Shown here one piece after another: positions 24,501 to 33,184 of a stretch of DNA of 64,000 nt (positions are counted from its first letter, which is position 1; each line of letters begins with the position of its first letter). The translations under genes were made by a program, and so were the position numbers. Source of the stretch: Brachionus manjavacas (lineage: Eukaryota > Rotifera > Eurotatoria > Ploima > Brachionidae); NCBI GenBank assembly GCA_019054805.1, contig JAHQIY010000002.1:3286001-3350000 (forward strand). Reading direction: 5' to 3'. Below the pieces are notes generated by a model that was not told the DNA's origin, ran no database searches, and saw only the letters and a program-made list of their open reading frames with translations.

Positions 24501-24848
24501 ATATTGTGAGAGTTTTTTTGTGTCATTTTTTGTGTCATTTTTTTATATTGTTTTGATTAGATTCTGGTGACAGATAAAAGAATTTTGTTTGTTAGAGATA
24601 TTGAGTCAAATATCCAAGTGCTGTATGAGTATAAATATGAGCAGCTAAAAGGAAACAGGGGCACGAGTGTATCTCAGACGAAAAATCATGCGAATGTGAT
24701 CCTGCATCTTGAAGGTGACAAGCAATTTAAAATTCAGAGTCAAAATTTGGACATGGCCATTGCTTTGGAGAGCAAAATTCGTTCGGCAAAAGAGAATTTT
24801 GACGAAAAACTATACATTTTACACAATTATAAAGAGGAAGAAAATTAG
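9523..24848 (+). CDS. VPS13D: VPS13D, bridge-like lipid transfer protein
   Basis: Four exons joined in phase: 9523-13443, 15722-17138, 18696-24505, 24561-24848, giving 3811 residues (human VPS13D is about 4,390). The start MLEGLAAWVLKTYIGKYI is the chorein N-terminus in the VPS13D version. Other landmarks are the VPS13 adaptor-binding/SHR-BD region (about 2450-3000); a beta-trefoil, ricin-type lectin-like insert (about 3077-3225) that distinguishes VPS13D from other VPS13 paralogs; the Gly-rich C-terminal segment (FVGGALGFAAG, GIGGAFTGMMRG) of the VPS13_C/ATG2_C region; and a C-terminal PH-like end (ILVTDKRILFVRD). VPS13 proteins are rod-like lipid channels at membrane contacts; VPS13D is linked to mitochondria, peroxisomes and ER. 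I could not find the UBA domain. Exon 1 ends at N-GTAATT, and a Gly codon is split across intron 2. Intron 3 is only 55 bp. Introns 1 and 2 carry transposon relics. Confidence 0.95.
13725..13860 (-). pseudogene. MULE transposase C-terminal relic with AT-hook
   Basis: In VPS13D intron 1, minus strand, a frame reads LKYVKPPSAAKQVPIEEK, then KRKRGRPSKSTKAFIAE and a stop. The GRP core between basic residues is an AT-hook. The order "P-SAK-VPI-x-x-KRKRGRP" resembles the tail that follows the SWIM zinc finger of Mutator-like transposases. The relic at 41.7-42.0 kb has the same order. The rest of the protein is absent here. Confidence 0.5.
14300..14525 (+). mobile_element. LINE 3' fragment in VPS13D intron 1
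   Basis: The segment from ATATTGAATACTTAACTCAA through ATGTGTCACATGTAGCA to the tail ACAAATAAATAAATTT aligns by eye with the 3' part of the LINE in intron 2 (about 18092-18358). It is a short, 5'-truncated copy of the same family. Confidence 0.75.
15197..15402. mobile_element. Foldback MITE in VPS13D intron 1
   Basis: Arms of about 70-80 bp are inverted. The left arm holds TTAAGACTTAATTAATAAA and TGCTTCACCAAATGCA (ending 15278). The right arm (from 15332) is its reverse complement with small indels. The loop is about 53 bp. No coding sequence; ends not precisely defined. Confidence 0.75.
17318..18358 (+). mobile_element. 5'-truncated LINE in VPS13D intron 2, sense strand
   Basis: Starts inside the RT domain at AGVPQGSVISPLLFSIY, then after a frameshift gives LLFADDLVTFF with the catalytic FADD. 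It continues through 17508-17789 and 17735-17974 (KFLGIKFDSKLNFN; GSILDYSFPCLNSFS; IQNTAVRSTLKLKYDTPSNI) and the C-terminal piece at 17998-18204. It ends with AGCTCGGTAAGAAAACAAAT and an (AAAT)n tail. Stops and frameshifts show it is inactive. It lies wholly within the intron (17139-18695), so it does not break the VPS13D frame. Confidence 0.9.
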
Positions 24849-25248
24849 GTGAATAACTAAATTTTATTTATTTTAAGTCCAGAAATTTGTTGATTTTTTT
24901 GTTGCTTATTTTTTTCGTTCTTGACGATAATTTTTTTAGTAATTTTCAAAATTTTTTGAGTAAATTTTTTTAAAAATTTATTTATTTTATTTTTTTGAAT
25001 AAAAATTAAAATGGAAATTTTCAAAATAAAGCAAACTTTGCTTCTTTTAATTAATCTTTTGAATAAGAAAAATAACTTTGAATCAACTAAAACTCATTTT
25101 ATTATAAATTGTATAAATAAAAATGCATACAGATTAAACCACATGTTTAAAAGGTTCACAAGGATCTTTGTGAAACGTTTAGCAATAATTGCATGAATTA
25201 TTGAAAAATTTAACTTTTGCTTAAATAACAGCTTAAATTTTAGAAATT
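24849..25248. other. Short intergenic spacer
   Basis: AT-rich. A 61-codon open frame at 25011-25196 has low-complexity composition and no recognisable feature, so I do not call it a gene. Confidence 0.5.
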
Positions 25249-26679
25249 ATGAATTTTATTTTTGCGACCATTTTTTGCCTGACACTCTATCTTGAAAATG
25301 TCCATTGCCAAGCTTTAGCTGATTCAAAATCAAATTACATTAATTTTTACAAAGAAATGCTGTATCCTGCTTTTCGAAGGCATCGAGGAAGAATCAGACC
25401 TAATCACGGTAATAGAGGATCCCCAATAAACAAAATAAGAGGCTCACGAAGTGCTGATAAAAAATGTAATTACTCTTTAGATTTATTTGTAAAAAAAAAA
25501 TTTTAAAATTTATCTCTGTTTCTGAAATTGTTTCTCTAAAGGTAAAATAAATATTGGTAAAATTTTAATCAATTGATAGAAAATTCTGAATGCAGAGTTC
25601 AAACTATAAACATTAATTTTGTTTATAGAATAGTTTTTGTAAAAATTACTCTATTTAAAGTATGCTTATTTTTATTTTATCTTTTAGTTTAAATTAAGCT
25701 AAATCAAGTTAAAAATTTCAAAAATAAAGAAATAACATTGCCGTTTTTCCCAATTTACAATAATTCTTTTGTTCTACTTTAAGTTCTAGCTATTTTTATG
25801 TTGGAAAATATAATTTTTTATGAAAATATTTTTATGAAACTTTAGGTTTTGTGAAATTCAGTCCTAAATAATAAAAAGAAAAGAAAAAAACGTAAAAATA
25901 TTGAATAAATTTTCTTCTAAAGGTCTAAACTAAATATAAATACCTGCTAAATTTGCAGAGTTTAACACAAATTAAATTTCAATATAATCGAGCGTAGTGC
26001 ATTTTGCAGAGATTTTGCCCACCATTTGCATACTTTTACAGTTGATGCAACTTTGAATGTTTCACCATGCTGCATCCACAGAATTAATTTTAAACTTTTA
26101 GAAAAAAACTTATTTAATTTTTTTTACGATATTTTATGTAAATTGTTTGAGAAACGAGAAGCGGAACATCTCTGTATATAAATTTTGTTTTGACAGTATT
26201 TTAACTAAATTTAGCCTTTTAATGTAACGTTTTTAATTTAGTTTTTACCATTCTGTAAAAATTAAATTTTAAATAATTTTCTTTTTATAGCCAGTGATTC
26301 AGATAATGCAGAATGTGTTTTTTACAAAAATTCATTGATTTGTTCTGGCTTCGATTCCAAGAATTCTAAGATTAGTTTTGAATGTGACGCTGATGTGAGC
26401 ACTCAACTTGGATCAAAAATTTTAGTCGGAAATTTAAAAATTTATTCAAAAGATTATTCAAAAGTAAAATTAGATCTGTTTAGTTCTAATCAGATTGAGT
26501 CAAAGAATTCAAATAATTCTATACAATATAAATATAGTGATTCTAATGATCAAGGAATCAAAATTCGTGATAAAAATTGTTGGACAAAAGTTGTTGATTT
26601 TTTTATTGATGTGACTTTTAAAAAAATATTTAATTTTTTGGATCCATTTGACTATTTGGCCTCTATTTTATTTATTTGA
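25249..26679 (+). CDS. Secreted four-cysteine family protein, member 1 (two exons)
   Basis: Exons 25249-25465 and 26291-26679 join in phase through a split Ser codon and give 201 residues. The protein starts with a signal peptide (MNFIFATIFCLTLYLENVHC), followed by a basic Arg/Gly/Pro/Asn-rich stretch (RRHRGRIRPNHGNRG) and then the family domain: C-x8-C, a third Cys in FECDADV, and the fourth in DKNCW near the C-terminus. This is the most divergent member, the only one with a coding intron (825 bp) and the only one with a long hydrophobic C-terminal extension after the fourth cysteine. It lacks a clean K-R site before the domain but has basic residues (SRSADKK) at the same place. I do not recognise the family; extracellular or vesicular location is inferred from the signal peptide. 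Confidence 0.8.
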
Positions 26680-26849
26680 AATAAATTAAAAATTTTAAAA
26701 TTTTATAGACTTGGTATATTTTGCTTTGCTCAATTATTATAAAAAAAATGGAGAGAAAATTATATACATGCGTGATTAAAATTTAAAAATTGAAAGGACT
26801 AGCTAAAATCTTAATCTTTGATCTATCTTAAAACCAAAAATAAAGAAAA

Positions 26850-27353
26850 ATGAAAAGAACAGCTATATCCATAGTGATTTTTAGTTGGATTTATTTAGTA
26901 ATTTGCCAAATTGAATTTGATAAAAAAATCACTAGAAGGGATCTTAATTTGGAATCGATTGAAAATATTCTAAGACATGATATTCAATTTTTGAACGAGA
27001 AACCAGGTCTGTGTGTCTATTCAACAAAAACAAATTTTTTAAACTGCTTTGGAGTTAATGAAACCTTCGGTTGCCAAGTAATCCCACGACTGAATGATTT
27101 GAAAAATGTTTCTGTCGAATTGACCAATTTGAAAATTGCTGAAAACAATTCTACTCTAAGTTTATTTGAAGGAGAATCAAATATTACATTGGTAACCTCG
27201 GAAAATAAAAGACAAGTTATTGTTAGCATTAAAAATACTGATGATTTTCCAGAACCCGGAATTTTAGTAGAAAACGAGAGATGCTGGTCAAATTTATTCT
27301 TTTTTGTAGAAAATTTAGCTGAGGTGAATTTTAATTTAAGTCTGTTTCTATAA
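26850..27353 (+). CDS. Secreted four-cysteine family protein, member 2
   Basis: Single exon, 167 residues. Signal peptide MKRTAISIVIFSWIYLVIC, then a very short spacer with a dibasic site (ITRRDLN) and the family domain: GLCVYSTKTNFLNCFG, FGCQVIPRLNDL, and RCWSNLFFFVE at the end, with two NxT/S-type glycosylation sites between. Unlike its paralogs it has almost no low-complexity N-terminal segment, so it is close to the bare domain. The closing LSLFL is the same as in members 4-5. Its domain is nearest to the minus-strand copy at 32048. Function unknown. Confidence 0.85.
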   Translation: MKRTAISIVIFSWIYLVICQIEFDKKITRRDLNLESIENILRHDIQFLNEKPGLCVYSTKTNFLNCFGVNETFGCQVIPRLNDLKNVSVELTNLKIAENNSTLSLFEGESNITLVTSENKRQVIVSIKNTDDFPEPGILVENERCWSNLFFFVENLAEVNFNLSLFL

Positions 27354-27855
27354 TACTTAGCAATTTATAATTAATAATACAATTTTTATTTCGAATTATC
27401 TTAACTGTATTTTTAAGGACTAAATTTTAATTTTTTTTTCAAAAACTAATTTTATTGATCACAATTTTTTAATCAAAATAAAAGATTTCTATTCTAGATC
27501 TAATTTTTGATTTTTTGATTTAAAATAAAATTATTTCCTTAATTTGAATATTTTTTATTTTAATTTTTTTTTATCAGCTTAAAACTTAAAATATATTTGG
27601 TATTATTAATCTTAAATTTTAAGCCAATTTTTACAAAGTTAACTCTCTTACACGCTTTATAGATACTAAAAAATCAACTAAATAAAAAACGAGTGATCTT
27701 AAAAGTTGTAGAATATTCTACTTTATCCATGTTTTAAAAAATGCATGCTGTAAATCTCTCAATTTTTTTTAAATCGTATGAAAACTAAATCATCTAAGTT
27801 ATAAATTTCGATTGAAAAAGCTCTAAATAGGCTTAGTAAAGTGTTGTCTGATGCA
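27354..27855. other. Spacer between members 2 and 3
   Basis: AT-rich with no ORF of note. It ends with the TATA box of the next gene. Confidence 0.5.
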
Positions 27856-27863
27856 TATAAAAG
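27856..27863 (+). promoter_or_regulatory. TATA box of member 3
   Basis: TATAAAAG 64 bp upstream of the ATG at 27928. Several paralogs have a TATA box at a similar distance. Confidence 0.6.
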
Positions 27864-27927
27864 CATGATAACAAAATCTCAAAGCTTTAGTTTACACAAG
27901 ATTTCTTCAAGCGTCCAAAATTAAAAG

Positions 27928-28467
27928 ATGAAATTTATTGTTGCTATTGGTATATTGTGCTTGTCACAAGCATGCTTTGGATTTTTAGTACCTCCGATTA
28001 TTCCACCTGCTCTTTTGGTCGCTCATCCACTTTTGGCCAGAAATCTCTTATTATCTTCACTTCTATTAGGAAAACGTGAAATTTTACCATCAATTGAAGA
28101 TACAGTTGAGCCTAGCGATTGTGAATACACTGTGGGAAGTTCAGTATTAGAATGTAGAGGTCTAAATGAAACCATCAAATGTGATGTCACCGAAAGATTG
28201 AACGATTTGCCAAAATTTGATTCAACCATTAAAGATTTATTTTTGGTCAGAAAAAATGAGACCGATGCCAGTGTATTGAACATTGTTAGCGAAGAAACAG
28301 ACTTCACATTTACTAGACCAGATACACAAGACGAAATTTCTTTATCTATTTACAATGCTGAAGATATCAGTCTACCAGGTTTAGTAATCACAGACCAGGA
28401 ATGTTGGAATCAATTGGAAAAGATGTATGAAGAGTCTTCGTTTGTGTCAGTGAATTTAAATTTATAA
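27928..28467 (+). CDS. Secreted four-cysteine family protein, member 3
   Basis: Single exon, 179 residues. Signal peptide MKFIVAIGILCLSQACFG, then a hydrophobic Pro/Leu/Ala-rich stretch (LVPPIIPPALLVAHP), the dibasic site LLLGKRE, and the family domain: DCEYTVGSSVLECRG, IKCDVTERLNDL, ITDQECWNQL. GKR followed by an acidic residue is a prohormone-convertase site; if cut, the exposed Gly could donate an amide to the peptide before it. The C-terminus ends in NLNL rather than LSLFL. Transcribed towards RPUSD3, whose ATG is 218 bp further on. Function unknown. Confidence 0.87.
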   Translation: MKFIVAIGILCLSQACFGFLVPPIIPPALLVAHPLLARNLLLSSLLLGKREILPSIEDTVEPSDCEYTVGSSVLECRGLNETIKCDVTERLNDLPKFDSTIKDLFLVRKNETDASVLNIVSEETDFTFTRPDTQDEISLSIYNAEDISLPGLVITDQECWNQLEKMYEESSFVSVNLNL

Positions 28468-28684
28468 ATCAATTAAAAATATTTTTTTTCAATTTGTAGT
28501 AATTTTCTATTTTTAATTCGAATTTCATAATCAATTTTAGTCTGCAATACTTAATTTTTAATAAAATTAAATTTAATTCAATAAACTTTCTTTTTTCAAA
28601 AATTCCCAAAACTAGTCAAGTTTAATCTGCTTTTGATTTTAAATAAGATTCAGAATTAATTTAAAAAAATTAAAATTAAAAAAC

Positions 28685-29878
28685 ATGAATGCTGCCGCTC
28701 AAACCAGCCGCGCTCATTATTTAATTAGAGCAAATCCATTCAAAACAGTGGACTCACTCTCCCAACTAATCAACCAAAATTTGCATTTGACCAAAGATAA
28801 AAATATAGCTTTACTTAACAAACCACCTGGTTTTATTTTGTCAAGTAATTAATCGAAAATTCAAAAGAAATTTAATTAACTTTTACAGATAAGGGAAAAG
28901 ACATCCAAGGTTTTATACCCATAATCTGCCAAAACATTAAAGAAAAGCTTGGTTGGGCCAATGTATTACGAATTCCGATAGTTACCGAGTATATTCTTAA
29001 CTTTTTGATCTTTATTTTTTATCTAAAATTAATAAAGTGACCAAGCCGGGATTTTTATGCTAGCATCGAATAAGAACACATTCGATTTGGCAAAGAAAAC
29101 AATGAGAGACATGTGTCCTTCCCGACACATACCTTTTTTGAAATTTTAGTATGATTTTTAACTATTTGAATCTTTTAATAAAAAAATTATCTTTAGTGGA
29201 ATAACTTGTTTTATTCCGGGTTTGAAACACTCAAAACAAATTTTGCATCTCAGCTATGAAAATATTCACAATGATCTGTTAAATTTTGAGGTAATGGATC
29301 CATCTAAGAATGCATTCAAAACTAATCGAGTAGTCACCTACCAAATCGAGCATGACGTGGTTGATGTAAACAAGGATTTAAATGTGGCTTTAGTCCGTTT
29401 TACCACATCTTGGCGTAATTTTTGCATTCAAACATTGTTTAATTGATTTAACATTTTTTTAATTAGATAACGGTGATGGCATTTTGTTTTATGCAATGAA
29501 AAATTTGTTCCCAATTTTAGGAGACCATCGATATTCACCGAGAGTTAAAACTATTATGGGTAAACCAGTTTTGTTGGCCAACCAACATGACCAAAAACCA
29601 TCAGCACAAGTAATCTTTTTTTAAATAAAAAAAATAATTTTTTTGTAAAATTTATTCTAAAGATGCTAAACAGGCACGTTCAAAAGTGCTTACAAATTAA
29701 TGACTACATACGAGACATAGTGCCATTGCACTTACAACTTTATGAAATTAATTTAGAAAAAAAGTTCAAAAAACAAACAATTGTCTTTAAAGAGTCTGTC
29801 CAAATACAAGATTATTTTAAACAAACTTTGGAAAATTTTTTTCTAAAAATTCCAAAAGATGATTTAAATAAAGCTTAA
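28685..29878 (+). CDS. RPUSD3: Mitochondrial RNA pseudouridine synthase RPUSD3
   Basis: Six exons joined by eye: 28685-28844, 28889-28988, 29038-29148, 29197-29414, 29467-29609, 29663-29878, giving 315 residues (human RPUSD3 is about 350). All introns are 44-53 bp. Recognisable parts are IALLNKPPGF near the N-terminus, AGIFMLASNKNTFDLAKK in the position of the RLD..TSG block, FYGITCFIPGL, PILGDHRYSPRVKTIMGKP, and the C-terminal VPLHLQLYEI, all as in RPUSD3/4-type enzymes. The catalytic RLD motif reads TDDQAG here, and RPUSD3 proteins are also degenerate at this site, which favours RPUSD3 over RPUSD4. Known role: part of the mitochondrial 16S rRNA pseudouridylation/mitoribosome assembly module. 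The stop codon overlaps that of the convergent gene. Confidence 0.82.
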
Positions 29879-30780
29879 AAATCAAAATCTTTTTTAAATT
29901 CAGTGTATATATCTATTTTACCATTAGATAGATTTTCCCAATAGTAATCGGGAATACTGATCAATTCATCGTCCTGAATTATTCTAATAGTCACATTCTT
30001 GGAGCTCTTAACAATAGACTGACTGTCTGGAATGGTAAGGGACGTATAATTTTGCTCAATATTTTTGTCTTTTTCAAATTGTTTTTCTTTCGGCTTCCTG
30101 TCTATCGCAGCTACAGAAATGGGTCTTGATTTTTTTGGATTTGATGGCACAAATGAGCATACTGGTTCCTTAAAGTTTTTGGCTTTTGTACATGGCTTTT
30201 TTTGTGACAAGCTTTTTGATCTATGCTCACTTTTTCGTACAATGCTTTGCGACCTTGAATTTTTCAGATTCTGCGAGTTCTGCAGTTCGCATTTAGTTGT
30301 TTGTGAATCAAAATCATTTATATAAAAATTTTCAATTGAAACTTGATCATCATATTTTATTTTTTGAAAGCTAAATGAACTGAAAAAATTGCTTAAACAG
30401 CTTAATTTCTTGCTAAATTGTTCATATTCTTTATCTTTTTGAAAATTTAAAAATTGGCTTGAAATAAATTTTTAAAAATATACTTTCAATGCGAAAGCGA
30501 ATTTTGGACAAATTATGCCTAACTTTTTCTAAATTCTGCACCGCTTCTTTGACGATCTTTTCCGAATCTAAACGCAAAAAATTAGATATTTACAAAGTGA
30601 AAAATTTTCTTTTTACAATACCTTTCCGGTTAGGATTTTTCTCAAAATCATCCTTTATTGATTCAATTTGGGCTAAGCTGACCAATATTTCATCTGCCTA
30701 TTAATTTTTTATTAATTTTTTTTTAAATCTGCTTAATTAAGTTTTCCTACATGAGTGAATACTGTTTTTCGAGAAGTCAT
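29875..30780 (-). CDS. Unrecognised coiled-coil-like protein (four exons)
   Basis: Predicted exons on the minus strand are 30780-30751, 30697-30622, 30567-30484 and 30434-29875, joined in phase with introns of 46-54 bp, giving 249 residues. The N-terminal third (SLAQIESIKDDF, AVQNLEKVRHNLSKIRFRI) is helix-forming and heptad-like. The middle is basic, Ser/Lys-rich and probably disordered. The C-terminus is a short, more conserved-looking block (ISIPDYYWENLSNGKIDIY). I do not recognise the family. A small kinetochore or microtubule-associated protein is one possibility, but this is only an impression from the layout. The exon 3/4 junction is the least certain, because a shorter intron there would be out of phase. 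Convergent with RPUSD3. Confidence 0.6.
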
Positions 30781-30918
30781 GATGAAAGAAATATTTTGTT
30801 TTAAAGTTACAATTTATTATTAAAAAATTATGGCTAAAATTTGATTTTACAAAAAAAAAAAAAATTTTTACAATTCATGCGATTCTAATTTTAAAAAATG
30901 ACTAAAAAATTTGTTAAG

Positions 30919-31677
30919 TTATAAAAATAAAGCAATTTGAATGTCTTCTCTTTTGTTTTCTTTGACTAAATTTTCCACTTTTTCCCAACATTGAGAGTCA
31001 CTGATCATCAAGCCTGGATCGTTGATTTTTTTTGAATTAAACAATGATAAAACTATTTTTCGTTTAGTCAATGGCTCTACAACCGTAAAATCTGACTCAG
31101 GGGTAAAAAGTCTGAGGACACTTAGATTGTCTTCCTCAGCAGGAACCAACTCCAATCTGGATAATCTTAACCTAAGTTTTTCTAGGCCTGATAATTTTTG
31201 GGTTACATCACAATCAAAGCTACTATTCGCTCCATTGCAGGATAAAATTTTTCTATCACTTGAATAATTGCAAAATGTTTTGTTAAATGGAAACTCTTCT
31301 TCATCCATTACTTCCTCAGATACACCGTCTTCGGTCGAATTTGTAAGATCACGTTTAAAAAAATCTCGACGGAAAGGCCTAGGTCTTCTTCTTCTTAAGC
31401 TTCTAAATCTACCAAATCCACCGTGGTGAAAACCAACGAGGGGACTAGCCATTAATGGAACAGCAACAGGTACAGGGACTGGATGTGCTACAGGTACAGC
31501 AACTGGGTGAGCTACTGGAACAGGTACTGGATGAGCAACCGGAACAGAATTCATAAGAGGCATTGAATGAGCCATTGTCAATGGTTGGGACATCGCCAAC
31601 GAGTGATCAGGAAACATCTGAGAAGTACCTAAGTTATAAAAGCAACTCAAAACTACCAAAGCCAAAAATTTTATCAT
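30919..31677 (-). CDS. Secreted four-cysteine family protein, member 4 (PVAHP-repeat form)
   Basis: Single exon, 252 residues. Signal peptide MIKFLALVVLSCFYNLGTSQ, then a Met/Pro/His-rich region with tandem VPVAHP-like units (residues about 45-74), an Arg-rich stretch (FRSLRRRRPRPFRRD), the dibasic site FFKRD, an acidic linker and the family domain: FCNYSSDRKILSCNG, FDCDVTQKLSGL, SDSQCWEKV, ending IALFL. The longest member because of its N-terminal repeats. Potential N-glycosylation sites (NST, NKT, NYS, NSS) lie after the KR site. Unknown function; the layout is signal peptide, low-complexity propeptide-like region, convertase site, cysteine domain. Confidence 0.87.
   Translation of the reverse strand: MIKFLALVVLSCFYNLGTSQMFPDHSLAMSQPLTMAHSMPLMNSVPVAHPVPVPVAHPVAVPVAHPVPVPVAVPLMASPLVGFHHGGFGRFRSLRRRRPRPFRRDFFKRDLTNSTEDGVSEEVMDEEEFPFNKTFCNYSSDRKILSCNGANSSFDCDVTQKLSGLEKLRLRLSRLELVPAEEDNLSVLRLFTPESDFTVVEPLTKRKIVLSLFNSKKINDPGLMISDSQCWEKVENLVKENKREDIQIALFL
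31456..31545 (-). repeat. In-gene PV/AHP codon repeat
   Basis: About five imperfect units of VPVAHP or VPVPVAHP encoded by short tandem repeats, a substrate for replication slippage. It gives member 4 its extra length. Confidence 0.8.
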
Positions 31678-31731
31678 TCTCGATAAGTTAAGCTCAAAGA
31701 TTTAATATTAAAATGAACAATTATCAAAAAG

Positions 31732-31739
31732 TATTTATA
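31732..31739 (-). promoter_or_regulatory. TATA box of member 4
   Basis: TATAAATA on the minus strand, 55 bp upstream of the ATG, preceded by ACTAG exactly as in member 5. Confidence 0.6.
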
Positions 31740-32047
31740 CTAGTTTATAAGAAAAAATTGAGACTTTGAAAAAGCGTGTTTTTGTTGAATAAAATGAATC
31801 TTTTATTTGGTGGTAAGCTTTAAAAAAGGATTGACAGGAGATTTGTCCTGAATTTACTAATTTTTCTATAAAAAATTGGTTATCATTATTATATGATTTA
31901 TTCTGACATTAAAAAAAAATTTAAATCACTCAAAAATTGGAATCTTTAATTATTTAAAATTTTAAATTGAATTAATTAGAGGTAAATTAAAAATTAATTA
32001 CAAGAAAAGTTAAAATTACATTATAGGATATAATTATTAATTTTAAT

Positions 32048-32767
32048 TTACAAAAAAAGGCTTAATCTAAAATTGACATTAATAAATCTTTCTAAAAAAT
32101 ATACTAGATTAGACCAGCATTCATCATTATCGATAAAAATACCTGGTCCTGAAAAGTTATCTACATTTTTCAAACTAACTAATATTTTGGTACTGTTCTC
32201 AGGAGCCTCTAGTGTAAAATTAGATCCTTTTTCAACTAATTTCAACATATTTTCTTCTTCGACCATTTCCAAATTTGTCAATTTGACTGTAACATTCTTC
32301 AATTGATCAAATCTTGGTTCAACCTCACAAGCAATTGTTTCATTTTGGCCGAAACAGTTCATAAAATTGAATTTTGTTGAAAAGAAACAAATGTTTTTGT
32401 CAGTTTCGTTTAATAGCTTGATGTCATCAGTGTCTAAAAGATCTACAGTTGGGTTGGAATCAGAAGCATCACGTTTAAAAAAGCCAAAATTGTTTCCAAA
32501 ACCTCGACCAAAACTACGTCCGAACCCATGACCCAATCCATGATCAAAACCATGTCCGAAGCCATGACCAAAACCATGATCAAAACCATGTCCGAAGCCA
32601 TGACCAAATCCATGCTTCAAGCCATGTCCAGAACCCCGACCAAATCCGCGACCAGAATGTCCGAAACGAGAGCGTCGGCGAAAAAAAGGTCGTCTAAAAA
32701 ATTCACTATGAGAACTTGCCAATTTAAATAAAATTATTAATATTAGCAAAAAGCTTAATTTCTCCAT
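32048..32767 (-). CDS. Secreted four-cysteine family protein, member 5 (GHGF-repeat form)
   Basis: Single exon, 239 residues. Signal peptide MEKLSFLLILIILFKLASSH, an Arg-rich piece (RRPFFRRRSRFG), a Gly/His/Phe repeat (GHGFGHGFDHGF units, residues about 40-91), the dibasic site FFKRDASD, and the domain starting NPTVDLLDTDDIKLL. The middle of that domain is almost identical, in DNA as well, to members 6 and 7, but the last 25 residues (ECWSNLVYFLERF..LSLFL) are not: they resemble members 2 and 4 and keep Cys-Trp. So this gene is a mosaic. The Gly/His-rich segment could bind metal or form a gel or matrix, which is inference only. Confidence 0.88.
   Translation of the reverse strand: MEKLSFLLILIILFKLASSHSEFFRRPFFRRRSRFGHSGRGFGRGSGHGLKHGFGHGFGHGFDHGFGHGFGHGFDHGLGHGFGRSFGRGFGNNFGFFKRDASDSNPTVDLLDTDDIKLLNETDKNICFFSTKFNFMNCFGQNETIACEVEPRFDQLKNVTVKLTNLEMVEEENMLKLVEKGSNFTLEAPENSTKILVSLKNVDNFSGPGIFIDNDECWSNLVYFLERFINVNFRLSLFL
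32495..32650 (-). repeat. In-gene Gly-His-Phe tandem repeat
   Basis: Tandem 12-bp units encoding GHGF or DHGF, with higher-order units of about 36-48 bp (the phrase CCATGTCCGAAGCCATGACC occurs twice). Expansion by slippage or unequal exchange is likely. Confidence 0.85.
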
Positions 32768-32821
32768 TTTCTTTTTGTTGCTGGCTTCTTGATTATATTG
32801 CAGATTAATCTTATTTTACTA

Positions 32822-32829
32822 CTTTTATA
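32822..32829 (-). promoter_or_regulatory. TATA box of member 5
   Basis: TATAAAAG on the minus strand, 55 bp upstream of the ATG, in the context ACTAGTATAAAAG shared with member 4. Confidence 0.6.
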
Positions 32830-32962
32830 CTAGTCTAATACATTTTTCTAGATTCTTCGACTTGAATTTCTTTTAAGTATAAATTTAAATTTTTAATGTG
32901 TAACTTTTTTGATTCGATTTTGAGCCTTTTGGATGTTTTTTTAAAAGCAAATATTATAACAG

Positions 32963-33184
32963 AAAATATTGCAGCCTCATAAGCTGAAACACAGCTTTGG
33001 TGCGTGCAGCTAACTCAATTTCGCTCATTTTAAACATTCTAAACTTATACCGCATGTTCAAAACTGAAAACAAATAATAAATTCAGAAAAAATATCAAGC
33101 TTTAATGCCACATTAAATTTAAAAAAATGATTGAACATCATTTTTTTCACCAAAGGTTTGGTCAGTTTAGGAGGCTGCAATATC
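32963..33184. mobile_element. Short MITE-like inverted repeat element
   Basis: ATATTGCAGCCTCATAAGC at the left and, on the complement of the right end, ATATTGCAGCCTCCTAAAC: about 22 bp of imperfect inverted repeat bounding about 220 bp with no ORF. Target-site duplication unclear. Confidence 0.6.

Noticed and set aside
25011-25196. 61-codon open frame before the secreted-family cluster
   Set aside because: Low complexity, no signal peptide, no similarity to the family next to it.
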